Of a DNA stretch of 5,164 nt, positions 4,994-5,164 are shown piece by piece (position 1 is the stretch's first letter; every line of letters starts with the position of its first letter). The notes beneath the pieces were generated by a model that was given only the letters and a program-made list of their open reading frames with translations, had not been told where the DNA came from and ran no database searches. The translations under genes and the position numbers were made by a program. This DNA is from Alphaproteobacteria bacterium (GTDB lineage: Bacteria; Pseudomonadota; Alphaproteobacteria; Kiloniellales; JAKSDN01): the NCBI GenBank assembly GCA_030598385.1, contig JAUVQB010000137.1, positions 1 through 5,164 of the forward strand, written 5' to 3'.

Positions 4994-5020
4994 CCGCTTG
5001 CCCAGTGGCCGCTTGCCCAG
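4994..5020. repeat. Two 12-bp direct repeats, 15-bp period
   Basis: CCGCTTGCCCAG occurs exactly twice (4994-5005 and 5009-5020), separated by TGG, in the gap upstream of the OsmC gene and of the possible right-edge gene. Direct repeats near promoters can be operators, but the 15-bp period is not a clean helical turn, and a chance local duplication is equally possible. Confidence 0.75.
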
Positions 5021-5137
5021 CACGCGCCGGCAAATAGTGGGCCCCGCCGTGCCGCGCACCCGATGCCCTCCCGGCAGGCGATTTCATGAGATAATGAGAC
5101 TCGCGACTCCGCCCTCGAACCAGATGCGAGCGACATC

Positions 5138-5164
5138 ATGTTGAAAACCCCGTCTCCCAATCCG
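5138..5164 (+). CDS. Possible 5' end of a gene running off the right edge
   Basis: An ATG at 5138 opens a frame that is still open at the window end, giving only nine codons (Met-Leu-Lys-Thr-Pro-Ser-Pro-Asn-Pro). A weak GCGAG element (5126-5130) lies seven bases upstream, and GATAAT (5090-5095, 5 of 6 for a -10 box) lies about 45 bases upstream without a clear -35. Too little sequence is present to name a product or be sure it is coding. Confidence 0.35.

Noticed and set aside
4310..5089. 259-codon plus-strand open frame across the OsmC and ycgN genes
   Set aside because: It runs antisense through two well-conserved minus-strand genes and the gap between them, with no family motifs of its own.

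Overview
The window comes from a high-GC bacterial chromosome, most likely an alphaproteobacterium. This is inferred from strongly G/C-biased third codon positions, a short Flp-type pilin, a Sel1-repeat/SPOR envelope protein, a membrane-anchored SleB-like hydrolase, and the YcgN and YhfA-like families. Nothing identifies the species. No mobile element, CRISPR array, rRNA or tRNA was found.

Layout, left to right. Positions 1-385 hold a small hypothetical gene (+) in an AT-richer patch, closed by a clear intrinsic terminator. Positions 403-730 hold a promoter candidate and an Flp/class IVb pilin gene (+) with an unusual glycine-rich, cysteine-ended tail. Its stop lies only 19 bases from the stop of a convergent gene. 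Positions 750-2940, on the minus strand, hold two co-directional envelope genes: an unrecognised membrane-anchored coiled-coil protein (2940 to 2212), then a secreted Sel1-repeat protein with a long Pro/Glu/Ala linker and a C-terminal SPOR domain (2081 to 750). Positions 2941-3360 are a control region with an AT-rich core and a perfect 14-bp palindrome. Positions 3361-3957 (+) encode a one-pass membrane protein with a SleB-type cell-wall hydrolase domain. Positions 3985-4939, on the minus strand, encode a YhfA-like OsmC protein followed by a YcgN/UPF0260 cysteine-cluster protein. After about 200 bases of intergenic DNA, the first codons of a possible plus-strand gene run off the right edge.

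Functionally, the centre is an envelope neighbourhood. The coiled-coil protein and the Sel1-SPOR protein probably share a transcript, and a cell-wall hydrolase diverges from the same 420-base control region. SPOR domains bind denuded septal glycan, so a role in cell-wall remodelling is a reasonable inference but is not shown here. The OsmC/YcgN pair looks like ordinary housekeeping.

Most genes here belong to known families, and I see no convincing new multi-gene system. The items most worth a second look are the glycine-rich pilin tail, the uncharacterised coiled-coil protein paired with Sel1-SPOR, and the palindrome inside a possible promoter. Several gene starts differ from the longest open frame. 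They were reset using Shine-Dalgarno position, signal-peptide logic and codon bias, as explained in each entry.
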